DNA of 64,000 bases from Bacillota bacterium (GCA_023404345.1 JAEYCB010000018.1:21649-85648); one strand, 5' to 3'; positions 41,411 through 50,211 are shown, counted from the stretch's first letter. Made by a program: numbers and translations. The notes: a model not told the origin generated them from the letters alone.

Positions 41411-41812
41411 TCAGTCCTTCATCAGCTCGTTTTCCAGCGCATCCAGGATGCTCTCGCCTGCGCTTTCGATCGCAGGATCCATCCACGGCTGCGCGGGCAT
41501 GTTGCTGCGGCCGTACTCCAGCACAAAACCGATGGTTTCAAAGCGCTGGCTTTTGCCGCTCTGTTTTTTCATGCCCTGCGGGTACACATCCACGTCAAGC
41601 GAGCCGCCCGTGCCCTTGCGGATGGGGGAGGGCTTGATGCTGCCCTGCAGGTAGCCGTAGCGGCGCGGCACGGTCTTGCGCAGGGCGTCCACGCACACGT
41701 CCGCTGCCTTTTCCAGCGCGGCGGGGCCGTTGCGTTCTATGCGCTCCGCCTCCAGCTGCAGGTCAGCCAGCAGATCGTCAAGCCCCTCAAGCTGGATCTT
41801 AGCCACGGCCAC
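41411..41812 (-). CDS. HK97 gp10-like tail completion protein (prophage 2)
   Basis: 133 aa with a GTG start. The sequence IQLEGLDDLLADLQLEAERI leads into ALEKAADVCVDALRKTVPRR, then a basic segment, and ends with FVLEYGRSNMPAQPWMDPAI, the E-[FY]-G...P-x-x-P motif of the family. It has the same order and role as 4755-5186. It overlaps the previous gene by 14 bases. Confidence 0.82.
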   Translation of the reverse strand: MAVAKIQLEGLDDLLADLQLEAERIERNGPAALEKAADVCVDALRKTVPRRYGYLQGSIKPSPIRKGTGGSLDVDVYPQGMKKQSGKSQRFETIGFVLEYGRSNMPAQPWMDPAIESAGESILDALENELMKD

Positions 41813-42149
41813 CGCCGCCTTCCAGGGTCACGCGCTCACATTTGATCTGCATAAAGCCCTTCAGATCGTCCAGCTCTTTGATGCTTTTGATCTCATAGGG
41901 CTCGCCGCCGTCATACAGGCGCATGTCCCCCTTCACGCGGCTGGAGTAGCGCATGGTATAGGTGTATACCTTTTCCATGTGCTGGGCTGCGGCGGTGAAG
42001 AACTCGCCTTCCTTAACGCTGCGGCGTTTGGCGCGGCAGCTCAGGATCAGCTGATCCCAGTGCGGCACGCGGTCGCCGCTGGGCAGCTTCTCCCAGGTCG
42101 CCGCCCAGATCTCAATCTGGCGGCGGAAGGAGCCCACGTTGGTGCTCAT
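41799..42149 (-). CDS. Phage head closure protein (prophage 2)
   Basis: 116 aa. FRRQIEIWAATWEKLPSGDR, then AEFFTAAAQHMEKVYTYTMR-like strands and DGGEPYEIKSIKELDD fit the head-tail adaptor (SPP1 gp16-like) family. It overlaps the connector stop by 4 bases. Confidence 0.8.
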   Translation of the reverse strand: MSTNVGSFRRQIEIWAATWEKLPSGDRVPHWDQLILSCRAKRRSVKEGEFFTAAAQHMEKVYTYTMRYSSRVKGDMRLYDGGEPYEIKSIKELDDLKGFMQIKCERVTLEGGGGRG

Positions 42150-42460
42150 GCGCCATCACCTCCGGATTGAAAAGCGTCACCGGTGGCGCTTTCGGGCATG
42201 TTCTTCAGCTGCTGCACAAAGCTCTGCACACCCAGCGGGATCTCTTTTTGCTCCGAAGGGCTCACCGTCCCACGGTTGTCGTAGTAGTGCAGGCCCAGCA
42301 TACACACACACAGGTCATAGTCAGCGCTGCCGTCCAGCCCGTCCGGTACGCCGGCATTCTTCAGCGCCTTTTTGGCTGCGTCCAGGCTCAGCTGCGCCAC
42401 CACCGTGTTGCATTCCTCGCCCAGCTCGCCATAAGCCTTCAGCATCGCCAGATCCGCCAT
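42146..42460 (-). CDS. Head-tail connector, gp6-like (prophage 2)
   Basis: 104 aa from ATG 42460, with AGAAGG 8 bases upstream. It reads MADLAMLKAYGELGEECNTV, then LDAAKKALKNAGVPDGLDGS and MLGLHYYDNRGTVSPSEQKE, a helical gp6-like connector. The C-terminal L-G-V-Q-S-F-V-Q-Q-L is typical of the family. A GTG at 42469 is an alternative start. Confidence 0.8.
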   Translation of the reverse strand: MADLAMLKAYGELGEECNTVVAQLSLDAAKKALKNAGVPDGLDGSADYDLCVCMLGLHYYDNRGTVSPSEQKEIPLGVQSFVQQLKNMPESATGDAFQSGGDGA

Positions 42461-42629
42461 CGGCTGCACCTTCTTTCATAGTGTTAAGTTTCACGGGTTC
42501 GATCAGGTGCGCCTTACGCAGTGCATGCACAAACGCCTGGTTTTCCCCGTGGTTTTCGTCAAACAGCTCCCCGGCGCGGTAGGTTTCGCCGCTGCGGTGG
42601 ATCAGGAACGTCACGCGCACCCTGTACAC
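42321..42629 (-). CDS. Small head-module protein with long overlap into the connector gene (prophage 2)
   Basis: From GTG 42629 the frame reads VYRVRVTFLIHRSGETYRAG, then DENHGENQAFVHALRKAHLIEPV, which looks like a real small structural protein and fills the gap between 42634 and 42460. The frame does not stop there but runs 140 bases into the connector gene with low-complexity Gly/Arg-rich residues. Either the protein has a junk tail or an undetected frameshift ends it earlier. The start and end are uncertain. Confidence 0.5.
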   Translation of the reverse strand: MYRVRVTFLIHRSGETYRAGELFDENHGENQAFVHALRKAHLIEPVKLNTMKEGAADGGSGDAEGLWRAGRGMQHGGGAAEPGRSQKGAEECRRTGRAGRQR

Positions 42630-42633
42630 ACGA

Positions 42634-42879
42634 TCACCCCATGGGGAAGCCCTGAGCAATGGCGCGTTCCTGCAGGTTTTCCATAAAGGTGCGCACCTGG
42701 CAGGCCACAGCCTCTGCGTTTTCCGTCACCAGCTGGGCGTTGAAGATGTCCAGCGTGAAGCTCACGCTTTGCCCGGGGCGGATTGCGCCATTCATGTGCG
42801 CGATCGGCTGGGCGACGCCCGCCGCGTCCGTCGCACGGATCTCCACGCTCTGGCTCTGGCTGTTGGATGTACTGATCAT
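42634..42879 (-). CDS. Small structural protein after the capsid gene (prophage 2)
   Basis: 81 aa from ATG 42879, with AAAGGAG 9 bases upstream. It reads MISTSNSQSQSVEIRATDAA, then NGAIRPGQSVSFTLDIFNAQ, a compact beta-rich protein. It stands where capsid decoration or head fibre genes usually sit. I do not recognise a family. Confidence 0.6.
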   Translation of the reverse strand: MISTSNSQSQSVEIRATDAAGVAQPIAHMNGAIRPGQSVSFTLDIFNAQLVTENAEAVACQVRTFMENLQERAIAQGFPMG

Positions 42880-42945
42880 GTCAGCCATCTCCTTTCTGCT
42901 ATGAAGGGTCGGCGACGCCATCATGACGCCGCCGCCCATGGTGGA

Positions 42946-44169
42946 TTAGGTCGCGGGCTGGATCTCGCGGCGAACAGCGGCGGCCGTGTCAAACACAGCA
43001 GTGCCCATGCGCTTGATGCCGCGCACACTGATGCCGTTGTTCTCGAAGGCGCCGCCGCCGATGTCGGTGGCGGTCATCTCCATGCCGCCACGCTCGAACA
43101 GGGTGGCGTACTGGGTGAAGTCGCCCACATACAGGGGGTACTTGCCGGCGTTGTTGGGCAGCTGCGCGTCGCTCATCAGCACGATCTGGCGATTCTTGAA
43201 GATCATGCTTTCGCCGGTCATGGGGTCAATGTTGATCAGGGGGCGGCCCATTTCATCGGTGAGGCTGTCCAGATACTCATAACTGCTCTGGTTCACCAGG
43301 ATCTTGGCGCGCATGCTGATGGCGGGATCCAGCAGCTTGATCAGCAGGCTGCGCAGCTTGTCCACTGCGTTCACCTCATCGGTGGGGGCCAGGGTTTCGG
43401 CGGTCAGCTCATCCAGACGCGCCTTCAGCAGCAGGTTCTCGGTGATCGCCTGCTTCTTGCCGAACCAGCGGCCCAGGTAGGCTTCCAGGTTGGCGTTCTC
43501 ATCCTGCGCCAGCTCGCGGCTCATGGGCACGATCAGGCCGTAGGTGGTCAGCGTATAGTTCACATTGGCAAAGGTGGGCTTGTCATCCTTGGGGACGCCG
43601 CCAGAGGGCAGCTCGCCGTCCAGCGCGGTCATGCCCTTGGTGGGGTCGGTGGCCATCACGCGGCGGCCGCTGTTGGTGCCCACGGTTTCCACGGTGAAAA
43701 GGCTGCGCAGCTGGCTCTGCTGGCGCACGGTTTCGCGGATGGTGGTGTCCACATCTTCGGGCACCAGGAAGCCGCCGTCAGCGCCCGCAGGGCTGCCGCC
43801 GCCGATCGTCAGGGCGTCCATCAGCAGGCGCTGCTGATCGTTGGCCACGGGCATGTCGGGCGTCCAGCCGCCGCGCAAGGCAGCGCGGAAGGCGCGGTTA
43901 TACTCGCGGCTGCTCAGCATGTCGTGCAGGGTGCGATCGTCGGCTGCAGCAGCGGGAGCCTGGACGGGGGCCTGAGCGCCCTGGACAGCCTGAATGCCAT
44001 TTTCCAGAGCCTGAATCTGTGCACGCAGGCGGTCGGCCTCGTTCAGGTTCTGCTGCATGGCGGTCAGCTCCGTGTTGGGGTTCTGGGCCATCGCCACGCC
44101 GGCGCTGAGCACACGGTCAAGATCCGCGCGCAGGTTTCTCTGCTGTTCTCTCATTTCATGGATAGTCAT
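42946..44169 (-). CDS. Major capsid protein, HK97 fold (prophage 2)
   Basis: 407 aa behind GGAGGG. The N-terminal 110 residues form a coiled-coil scaffold-like region (REQQRNLRADLDRVLSAGVA) ending in Ala/Pro-rich sequence. The capsid body has AGADGGFLVPEDVDTTIRET and LEAYLGRWFGKKQAITENLL, the usual HK97 signatures. The protease gene directly upstream would remove the scaffold part. Confidence 0.92.
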   Translation of the reverse strand: MTIHEMREQQRNLRADLDRVLSAGVAMAQNPNTELTAMQQNLNEADRLRAQIQALENGIQAVQGAQAPVQAPAAAADDRTLHDMLSSREYNRAFRAALRGGWTPDMPVANDQQRLLMDALTIGGGSPAGADGGFLVPEDVDTTIRETVRQQSQLRSLFTVETVGTNSGRRVMATDPTKGMTALDGELPSGGVPKDDKPTFANVNYTLTTYGLIVPMSRELAQDENANLEAYLGRWFGKKQAITENLLLKARLDELTAETLAPTDEVNAVDKLRSLLIKLLDPAISMRAKILVNQSSYEYLDSLTDEMGRPLINIDPMTGESMIFKNRQIVLMSDAQLPNNAGKYPLYVGDFTQYATLFERGGMEMTATDIGGGAFENNGISVRGIKRMGTAVFDTAAAVRREIQPAT

Positions 44170-44226
44170 TGGTGTTTCCCTCCTGTTTTTTCATTCAAAA
44201 GCCGCTTTGGCTTTCGGTCTTGGTTC

Positions 44227-45171
44227 TTAGCGCAGTCGGCGCGCGCCCGCTGCACTGGCGATCAGCTGCAGCCTGAGCTCGTGGCGGCTGCGCTCCTGCT
44301 CGTTGCTGCTGGGGCTCTGCAGGTTGATCACATGCTTGTGTTCGCGCCCCACGTTGGCGGCATAGCTTCGCACTGCGGCCTCCACGTTGTCAAGGCGCGC
44401 CTGCAGATCGTTGGCGCAGGTGTCGGCAACGCCGGACACCAGCGTGCCCGCGCTGGCCTGCAGGCCGATCACAAACGGGTTGCCGCCGGCGCAGGCCACG
44501 CAGTCCTGCAGCGTGTTCTGGCGCTCTCCCTCGCGGCTCAGCCAGCTGGCAGCCACATCCGTGCGGGTGCGGCCCTGGTTGTACGCCTGGGTCACGGCGT
44601 CCTCCTGGGGTGCAGCGCCCTCTTCTTCCTCTTCCTCAAACAGGATCCGGTCGCAGAAGCCCAGCTCTTTGGCGCGGGCGGCGTTCATCCAGGTTTCGCG
44701 CTCCATCATCACCTGCAGCTCTTCGGCGGATCGGCCGGTCTTGCGCTGGTAGGCGCTGATGATGCCCTTGTCCACTTCCTCCAGCATCTCCAGCCCCTGC
44801 TCCATCGCCTGGCGGTTGCCATACACGGCAGTGCTGGCGCAGTGAATCATCATGTAGGCGGTGGGGCTCATCACCACTTCGTCGCCGGCCATGGCGATCA
44901 CACTGGCCGCACTGGCAGCCAGGCCGTCCACGATCACGCGCACCTTGCCGTTGTAGGCGCGCAGCATCGTGTAGATCTCACTGCCCACCACAACGCTGCC
45001 GCCAGGGCTGGACAGCCACACCACCACGTCGCCGTGCATTTTGCTCAGGGCGTTGCGCAGCCGGGTGGCGCTGCCTTCCCTCTTGCGGCCGTTCCACCAG
45101 TCCCAACCGTCGCTGTTGATCTCGCCTTCGATCCGCAGCGTGTTGCCTTCAACATTCCAAAAGTCTCCCAT
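44227..45171 (-). CDS. ClpP-like prohead protease (prophage 2)
   Basis: 314 aa with an ATG at 45169-45171. LSSPGGSVVVGSEIYTML is the oxyanion loop, DGLAASAASVIAMAGDEV holds catalytic Ser87, and AYMMIHCAST holds His110. A charged C-terminal third follows (EEEEEGAAPQEDAVTQAYNQ). It lies between portal and capsid genes and processes the prohead. A 9-bp inverted repeat at 45194-45223 lies in the short gap to the portal gene. Confidence 0.9.
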   Translation of the reverse strand: MGDFWNVEGNTLRIEGEINSDGWDWWNGRKREGSATRLRNALSKMHGDVVVWLSSPGGSVVVGSEIYTMLRAYNGKVRVIVDGLAASAASVIAMAGDEVVMSPTAYMMIHCASTAVYGNRQAMEQGLEMLEEVDKGIISAYQRKTGRSAEELQVMMERETWMNAARAKELGFCDRILFEEEEEEGAAPQEDAVTQAYNQGRTRTDVAASWLSREGERQNTLQDCVACAGGNPFVIGLQASAGTLVSGVADTCANDLQARLDNVEAAVRSYAANVGREHKHVINLQSPSSNEQERSRHELRLQLIASAAGARRLR

Positions 45172-45281
45172 GGTATCACCTCAGTTCTTTACGGCCCGCG
45201 CTGTTTCCACGGAAAGCGCGGGCTTCGGCTCTGCGGTACGGCTGCGCCGTGTCCTCATGCCTCGGTTCACTACGTTCACCC

Positions 45282-46475
45282 TCACAGTGTTTTGCCGTTG
45301 CGCACCATGTGCAGCGGCAGCAGGTCGCGGCTCACCAGCAGCTCATTGCCGGCAGGATCGTCCGGCAGGCCGTCGCGGTTACGCACCTCGTTGGGGCTCA
45401 TCCAGCCGCCGCGTATGGCCATCTGGTGCTTGGTGGCCATGGTCAGCGTGTCAGAGCGGTGCATGGCCTCCATGTCGAAGCGGAAGTGATAGCCTTCCGC
45501 CACCTGCTCATAGGTCAGCAGCTTCCTTTCCAGCTCATCCTCCCACTGGGCCACATGGGTCTGCATGGTCAGCGTCATGAATTCCAGCATGCTCTGCTCA
45601 GCGGTGGAGTAACTGGTGTCGCTGTAGTCGCCCAGCATATGCGGGGGGATCAGGTAGGCGGTGGCCACGCGGTTTTTGCTGATCCGCTCCACGTCCATCA
45701 CCTTGGCGTCCACCGGGCTGCGGTTGATGCTGCTGGCGGTGATGCCGCCTTCCAGCACCACCACGCTGCGGCGGCTTTTCTTGTAGCGCTCCAGAAAACG
45801 GTTGATCAGCACGTCCGCGCGATCATCATTGATGCCCACGCCCGGCACGGTCAGCATCACGCCGTTGCCGCTTACGCCGTCCAGCTGATCCAGGCTGAAC
45901 TCTTTGATTTTCTGGTCATACTCCAGTGTCTGCGTCAGCACGTCCATGGGACGCACGCCGCGCTCGCCATTGGTGGAGATATTGCGGATCACAATCATCT
46001 GGCTGTTGTGGATCCACATGGGCATGCCGCCGTCCTCCGGCCGCACATAGTACCAGATGTTGCCCGTTTCCCGCGCCCGCATCGGGGTCACATACTGCGG
46101 CTTCAGCACGTCCAGGCTGCTCACGCCGCCCAGGCCGTCAGGCACGATCAGGCTGTAGGCGTTGCCCTCATTGCCCACGCAGCCCTGCATGGTCAGCCGG
46201 TGCATGTAGCCGGTCATATTGGCGTTAGGCGCGTAGCTCACCAGCTTGTCCAGCCGGTGGCCCCACTGGATTTCGTTGCCCTTGTACAGGTGCAGCGGCA
46301 TGGCTGCGATCGTCGTGGCGATCCGGCACACGGCTGCATAGACGCTTTCGTGCGTCTGCATGTGCAGGTCGGCCCGTGTGCGCGGGATCCCGTCCATGGC
46401 GTACACATCGGGCCGGCCGTCCTCGCGGGGCTTGTCCCGCGCCTTCTGGCCGCGCTTTCGGTTAAAAATGCCCAT
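45282..46475 (-). CDS. Phage portal protein, HK97 type (prophage 2)
   Basis: 397 aa from ATG 46475 behind GGGGG. The ESVYAAVCRIATTIAAMPLH segment (residues about 43-62) and RISKNRVATAYLIPPHMLGD are family signatures. It lies after the terminase and before the protease. The extra eight upstream codons of the longer frame lack a ribosome site. Confidence 0.92.
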   Translation of the reverse strand: MGIFNRKRGQKARDKPREDGRPDVYAMDGIPRTRADLHMQTHESVYAAVCRIATTIAAMPLHLYKGNEIQWGHRLDKLVSYAPNANMTGYMHRLTMQGCVGNEGNAYSLIVPDGLGGVSSLDVLKPQYVTPMRARETGNIWYYVRPEDGGMPMWIHNSQMIVIRNISTNGERGVRPMDVLTQTLEYDQKIKEFSLDQLDGVSGNGVMLTVPGVGINDDRADVLINRFLERYKKSRRSVVVLEGGITASSINRSPVDAKVMDVERISKNRVATAYLIPPHMLGDYSDTSYSTAEQSMLEFMTLTMQTHVAQWEDELERKLLTYEQVAEGYHFRFDMEAMHRSDTLTMATKHQMAIRGGWMSPNEVRNRDGLPDDPAGNELLVSRDLLPLHMVRNGKTL

Positions 46476-46488
46476 CTTTGTGCCCCCT

Positions 46489-48207
46489 TTACAATTCATA
46501 AATGCGGATGTCGGCGCGCACGTTTTCGCCGCCGTACACCGGCGTCATCTCCATGCCGATCGCGTGGGCGTCCAGGCAGGCCATGAAGCCGTCGATCTTG
46601 CGGTAGCGGTTGCGCTTGGTCGGGTACCAGTTTTCCTTCTCCCGATCGCGGAAGTCATTGCGCAGGCGCACGTTGTGCATGTACCAGCGCAGCATTTCGT
46701 CGTCATTGCTCACGATCTTGCCGTCCAGCAGCTTCTCGTGGATGTCCTTCATCGGGTCGTTAAGCGTCAGAGGGCCCTGGCGCACGATCTGCGTGCGGAA
46801 CTCCGTTTCCAGCATCCGGTTGAGCCAGCTGGCATTGGCCGGGTCGTAGCCGATGCACTGGATCGCGTAGCTCTTGGCCATCTCGCGGAACCATTCATAA
46901 ACCACCGGCTGCTCCACATACTCGCCTTCCACGATCGTCAGATACCCCTTCATGGCCCACTCATAATAGGGGATCTTTTCGTTGTCCAGCTCCACCTTGC
47001 GGCGCGGGATCCAGCTGTGTTGCAGCCAGTACAGCCGCCCGTCATCCAGCTGAAACTCCAGTGCGGCAGCGGTGAAGTCCTCGCGGCTGGAAAGGTCGTA
47101 CCCGCCATAGCACATCCGGCCCAGCAGGCCGTCCATGTCGTACTTGGCGCGGTTGCGGTTGAGCACTTCCGCCTCTGCAAACACGGTGTCGCTGGCGTCA
47201 CACATCACATTGAGGCGCTTGGTGATGAAGTCGCTGCGCTCCTGCGGCACCTTTTGGGCCCGCTGCCAGTCCACCTTCATGCGCTCCAGGTCGATCAGCA
47301 CGCCCAGCGAGGGATTGGCCTTGATCCAGCTGTCCGGATTGTTGATCTCTGCTTCGCTGTCCAGCTCACAGATGAAGGCGAACATGCTGTCGGCCACGCT
47401 GGTTTCCAGCATGCCTTCCTGCATGGCGTCGGTGAATAGCCCGTAGTAGTACGTCAGCGGGCCGTCCAGCACCGTGCCCATGGTGGAGATCATCAAAAGC
47501 AGCGGCTGCTCGCGCCCGCCCATGCCGTTGCGGATAACGTTAAGCAGCGTAAACTTGCGGTACTCTTCCAGCTCATCAAAGATTGCGCCGTGCGGGTTCA
47601 GGCCGTCCAGCTTCAGGCTGTCGCTGGCCAGGTGGCTGATCTTCGAGTGGGTTTTGTCGTAGTACAGGCCATCCCGCAGCGGGCGAAACTCCGCAGCCAG
47701 CGCAGGGCTGGCCATGATCTGCGTGCGGCATGTATCGTACACGATGCCCGCCTGCGCCTTGCTGTTGGCCAGCAGGTAGACGTCCGCGCCATACTCGCCA
47801 TCCTTCGTGGTCAGATAGCTGGCATTGCCGGCCATCAGGGTGCTCTTGCCGTTCTTTCGGGCCATCACGATCAGCGCCTCACGAAAGCGCCTCAGCCCCG
47901 TTTCCTTATGAACCCAGCCGTACAGGTTGCCCTCCACAAAGCACTCCCAGGGCATGAGCTCCATGCGGTCGTAGCTTCCCTTGGTGGGACGCAAAAAGCG
48001 CTCAATGAAGCGGATGGGCCTTGCGGCCAAATCTTCATCAAAGCGCCACGGATATGCCGGATCTTTGCTTTTCTCCAAATCCGAGAGAAAGCGGCGGCAG
48101 CTCATTATGACTTTGTTACAGGCGACCAGGCGGCCTTCGCACACATCCTGGGCGTACCCATAAATGCGGTCGAGGGCCCATTGTTTAGGATCAGTCGAAA
48201 TCGTCAA
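46489..48207 (-). CDS. terL: Terminase large subunit (prophage 2)
   Basis: 572 aa ATPase-nuclease that packages phage DNA. Walker A ARKNGKST is at 116-123, and an acidic Walker-B-like stretch GAIFDELEEY lies near 205. The C-terminal nuclease has GGYDLSSREDFTAAALEF, with the first metal-binding Asp, and DEMLRWYMHNVRLRNDFRDR. The length and architecture fit the HK97/P27-associated family, usually cos-packaging. It overlaps the small subunit by 17 bases. Confidence 0.93.
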   Translation of the reverse strand: MTISTDPKQWALDRIYGYAQDVCEGRLVACNKVIMSCRRFLSDLEKSKDPAYPWRFDEDLAARPIRFIERFLRPTKGSYDRMELMPWECFVEGNLYGWVHKETGLRRFREALIVMARKNGKSTLMAGNASYLTTKDGEYGADVYLLANSKAQAGIVYDTCRTQIMASPALAAEFRPLRDGLYYDKTHSKISHLASDSLKLDGLNPHGAIFDELEEYRKFTLLNVIRNGMGGREQPLLLMISTMGTVLDGPLTYYYGLFTDAMQEGMLETSVADSMFAFICELDSEAEINNPDSWIKANPSLGVLIDLERMKVDWQRAQKVPQERSDFITKRLNVMCDASDTVFAEAEVLNRNRAKYDMDGLLGRMCYGGYDLSSREDFTAAALEFQLDDGRLYWLQHSWIPRRKVELDNEKIPYYEWAMKGYLTIVEGEYVEQPVVYEWFREMAKSYAIQCIGYDPANASWLNRMLETEFRTQIVRQGPLTLNDPMKDIHEKLLDGKIVSNDDEMLRWYMHNVRLRNDFRDREKENWYPTKRNRYRKIDGFMACLDAHAIGMEMTPVYGGENVRADIRIYEL

Positions 48208-48571
48208 GCGTGTCAGGTTTTCCCGCGTCCTTCGCCCTGGCTACCTTTGCGGATCGCGGTGTGCCGTTCATCTCAATGATCAGCTTTTTCTGCTGTTCAG
48301 TCACCTTGTTGAGCATGCCGACACTCTTGTTCTCCATGAACATCTTCTGCTTGCCCTGCTGGAAGGGCACGTTGACGCCGCGTGTCTGGATGTCCTGAAG
48401 CAGCGCCTGCTTCTGATCCTCCAGGATGGCGATATTGTGCAGGATCAGCTCGACCTGCATGTTATCCGTTTCCGGATTCCTCATCGCATCCGCCAGCATG
48501 GCGTCATACAGCTGGATCGCCAGCGGATGCTTCAGCTGCCCGCGATGGGCATTGATCAGGCTGTCGTTCAT
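48191..48571 (-). CDS. terS: Terminase small subunit, P27-like (prophage 2)
   Basis: 126 aa helical protein. It reads HPLAIQLYDAMLADAMRNPE, then NIAILEDQKQALLQDIQTRG and MLNKVTEQQKKLIIEMNGTP, typical of P27-type small terminases that recognise the packaging site. An AGGAGG lies before the ATG. The HNH gene next to it upstream is the usual partner in cos-type packaging modules. Confidence 0.82.
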   Translation of the reverse strand: MNDSLINAHRGQLKHPLAIQLYDAMLADAMRNPETDNMQVELILHNIAILEDQKQALLQDIQTRGVNVPFQQGKQKMFMENKSVGMLNKVTEQQKKLIIEMNGTPRSAKVARAKDAGKPDTLDDFD

Positions 48572-48580
48572 ATGATCCTC

Positions 48581-48906
48581 CTAAATTTTGATCACCTTCA
48601 TGCCGATGACTCTTGCATGGCATTCTGGCGCACTCTGTCCGTGCCGCCCTTTCTCCGGATGCCGTTTGGCATGGCAAGCGTCGCACAGGCTGACAAGATT
48701 TTCAAGCACCAGCCCCAGCTCCGGGTGCTCCTGGTAGCTCCTGATGTGGTGCACCATCTCAGCGGGAGCCACGCGCCCATACCCCTGCACCCGGTGCCGC
48801 GTCAGGCAGTCCTGGCACAGGTAATGGTCGCGGATCAGTGCTGCATGCCGCGCCCGCAGCCAGGCCGCGCTCTTGTAAAAGGGATCGCACTGCTTTTCCT
48901 GCATCA
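48581..48906 (-). CDS. HNH endonuclease of the packaging module (prophage 2)
   Basis: About 108 aa from one of two adjacent ATGs (48906 or 48903). DPFYKSAAWLRARHAALIRD is followed by CQDC, then VHHIRSYQEHPELGLVLENL and CDACHAKRH. The HH, N and H residues with two CxxC pairs define an HNH nuclease. Such genes beside terminases support cos cleavage in HK97-like phages. It is the first gene after the presumed late promoter. Confidence 0.88.
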
Positions 48907-48964
48907 TTTGCTCCAATGCAAAGCGCCCACGGGGTGATCCCGCAGGCGCTTCGGTATTTCTTGC

Positions 48965-49044
48965 AGTATAAGCCTAACACAGGGGAGGGGTGCTACACAA
49001 GGGCTACACCCTGTCACTCATGCGCTACACCCTGTCACTCATGC
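48965..49044 (-). promoter_or_regulatory. Late promoter with phased TGTAGC array (prophage 2)
   Basis: Read leftward, two perfect 21-bp units (complement of 49003-49023 and 49024-49044), each containing GCATGAGTGACAGG, are followed by two more TGTAGC copies 21 and 11 bases on. TGTAGC therefore recurs at 0, 21, 42 and 53, all on one helix face. A TATACT -10 follows (complement of 48965-48970), but the -35 position (AGCACC) is poor, as at an activator-dependent promoter. The first late gene starts about 60 bases downstream. Confidence 0.68.
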
Positions 49045-49050
49045 GCTACA

Positions 49051-49091
49051 AAAAACCACCCCAAACGCTTGTGCCGCCTGCGTTTGGGGTG
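49051..49091 (-). terminator. Early operon terminator (prophage 2)
   Basis: CACCCCAAACGC (49057-49068) and GCGTTTGGGGTG (49080-49091) form a perfect 12-bp stem with an 11-base loop. Read leftward, T5-6 follows. It lies 30 bases after the sigma-like gene and directly before the late promoter array, separating the two transcription units. Confidence 0.82.
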
Positions 49092-49120
49092 ATCAAAAAT
49101 TTTTTGAAAATTTCTCTTTT

Positions 49121-49588
49121 TTACCTTCTGCCGGGCTCTTTGCCCAGCACATACCACTTGGGCAGAAGGGCCTCCAATTCGGCCCCGTCAAAGGCTTCCA
49201 GGTTTTTTTCGGCACTTTTTTTCATTCGCCGCACATAGCTGTAGCTGATCCGTTTGCGCAGGGCGATCGCGTTGAGCGTCAGCCCCCGGATGTAATACAG
49301 GTGCAGCACGTTGCTCTGCTCACTGGGCAGGTGATCCAGCAGCTTGCGCGCCGCCTTGGTTTCCGCCTGCATCCGCGCCTGCCGTACCTTCTTCAGCCTC
49401 GCCTGGTCGGCGGCCAGGGTGGCGAAGCTGCCGGTCTTGTCCCCGCTGCCGCCACCGCTCACGCCTGTAGGATCCGGCGCGCGCCCCATGGCTTCGGCGG
49501 TTTCCAGGTATTCCTGCCGCCGCTGCTCAATCGCGCGGATCTCCGCAGGGGCCGCCCGGCACGCCTCCAGAATGTCAATCGCTTTCAT
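49121..49588 (-). CDS. Sigma-70 region-4-like late regulator, ArpU/DUF1492 type (prophage 2)
   Basis: 155 aa. The C-terminus is a region-4 HTH: LLDHLPSEQSNVLHLYYIRG, then LTLNAIALRKRISYSYVRRM. The N-terminus is a coiled coil with a Gly-rich linker. Such proteins end early operons and switch on late genes in Gram-positive phages. The phased repeat promoter directly downstream is its obvious candidate target. The binding link is inference. Confidence 0.78.
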   Translation of the reverse strand: MKAIDILEACRAAPAEIRAIEQRRQEYLETAEAMGRAPDPTGVSGGGSGDKTGSFATLAADQARLKKVRQARMQAETKAARKLLDHLPSEQSNVLHLYYIRGLTLNAIALRKRISYSYVRRMKKSAEKNLEAFDGAELEALLPKWYVLGKEPGRR

Positions 49589-49781
49589 CTCTCACACTCC
49601 CTTTTGCCCCGTACAAAAGCGTCACCGGTGGCGCTTTTGCCATTCCGCCATTCAGCCAGTGCACCCGCATGGCCGCGCTCTGCGGATCCTCGTGGTCGCT
49701 GTCGGTGATCCACGCCCCATCGATGGGGGAGAAGAAGCCCACCGTCCACACTTTATCCCCGGTTCGCATATACACCCACAT
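49575..49781 (-). CDS. Small hypothetical phage protein (prophage 2)
   Basis: 68 aa from ATG 49781, which overlaps the end of the upstream gene. It reads MWVYMRTGDKVWTVGFFSPI, then DGAWITDSDHEDPQSAAMRV, a compact alpha/beta protein common in early operons of such phages. No function is recognised. Its stop overlaps the sigma-like gene start by 14 bases. Confidence 0.62.
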   Translation of the reverse strand: MWVYMRTGDKVWTVGFFSPIDGAWITDSDHEDPQSAAMRVHWLNGGMAKAPPVTLLYGAKGSVRDESD

Positions 49782-50211
49782 GAAGATCCCGCCTTCCTTC
49801 TTCGTACTGCTTCCCGTGGAAGCCGAAAGTGCTGTGCTCGCGTTTGGATGGCGGCTGCAGCCCGCACGTCCGGATCCCTGCCTTCCGCAGCTGCACATAC
49901 ATATCAAGCAGATATTTGTATGTCCAGCGCGCAGTCTGAGCACTGATAAATGTGTCCGGATCTGACAGCAGCCGGACGGCCTCGCTGGCACGGTAGGTGG
50001 TTGATACAGGCGCATGCAGCAGCATGTGCAGGCACGCGCAGGTGGTTTTGCCGCTGCGGCGCGGCCACTGCGCCAGCTCCCTGGGCGGCTTCGGATCCAG
50101 CACCAGCACCCGTTGCATGGTTGTCAGCTGCAGCTGCAGGGCCTTTTCCATCCTCCTGAGCCTTTGGCGCAGCTTGCGCTGCTGCCACCATTTCTTCAGC
50201 TGCTTGATCAT
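49753..50211 (-). CDS. Hypothetical basic phage protein (prophage 2)
   Basis: 152 aa with a strongly basic N-terminus (MIKQLKKWWQQRKLRQRLRR). WPRRSGKTTCACLHML resembles a nucleotide-binding loop but lacks the full Walker A spacing, and the rest (LLSDPDTFISAQTARWTYKY) is helical. It could be a DNA-binding accessory of the replication module. I do not recognise a family. Confidence 0.6.
   Translation of the reverse strand: MIKQLKKWWQQRKLRQRLRRMEKALQLQLTTMQRVLVLDPKPPRELAQWPRRSGKTTCACLHMLLHAPVSTTYRASEAVRLLSDPDTFISAQTARWTYKYLLDMYVQLRKAGIRTCGLQPPSKREHSTFGFHGKQYEEGRRDLHVGVYANRG

Noticed and set aside
42769..45489. 906-residue rightward frame opposite capsid, protease and portal genes
   Set aside because: His/Gly-rich composition and no start signal; the leftward HK97 head genes are certain.
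49003..49044. Possible CRISPR or iteron origin
   Set aside because: Only two full 21-bp units without spacers; the setting before the late operon and the -10 box point to a promoter.
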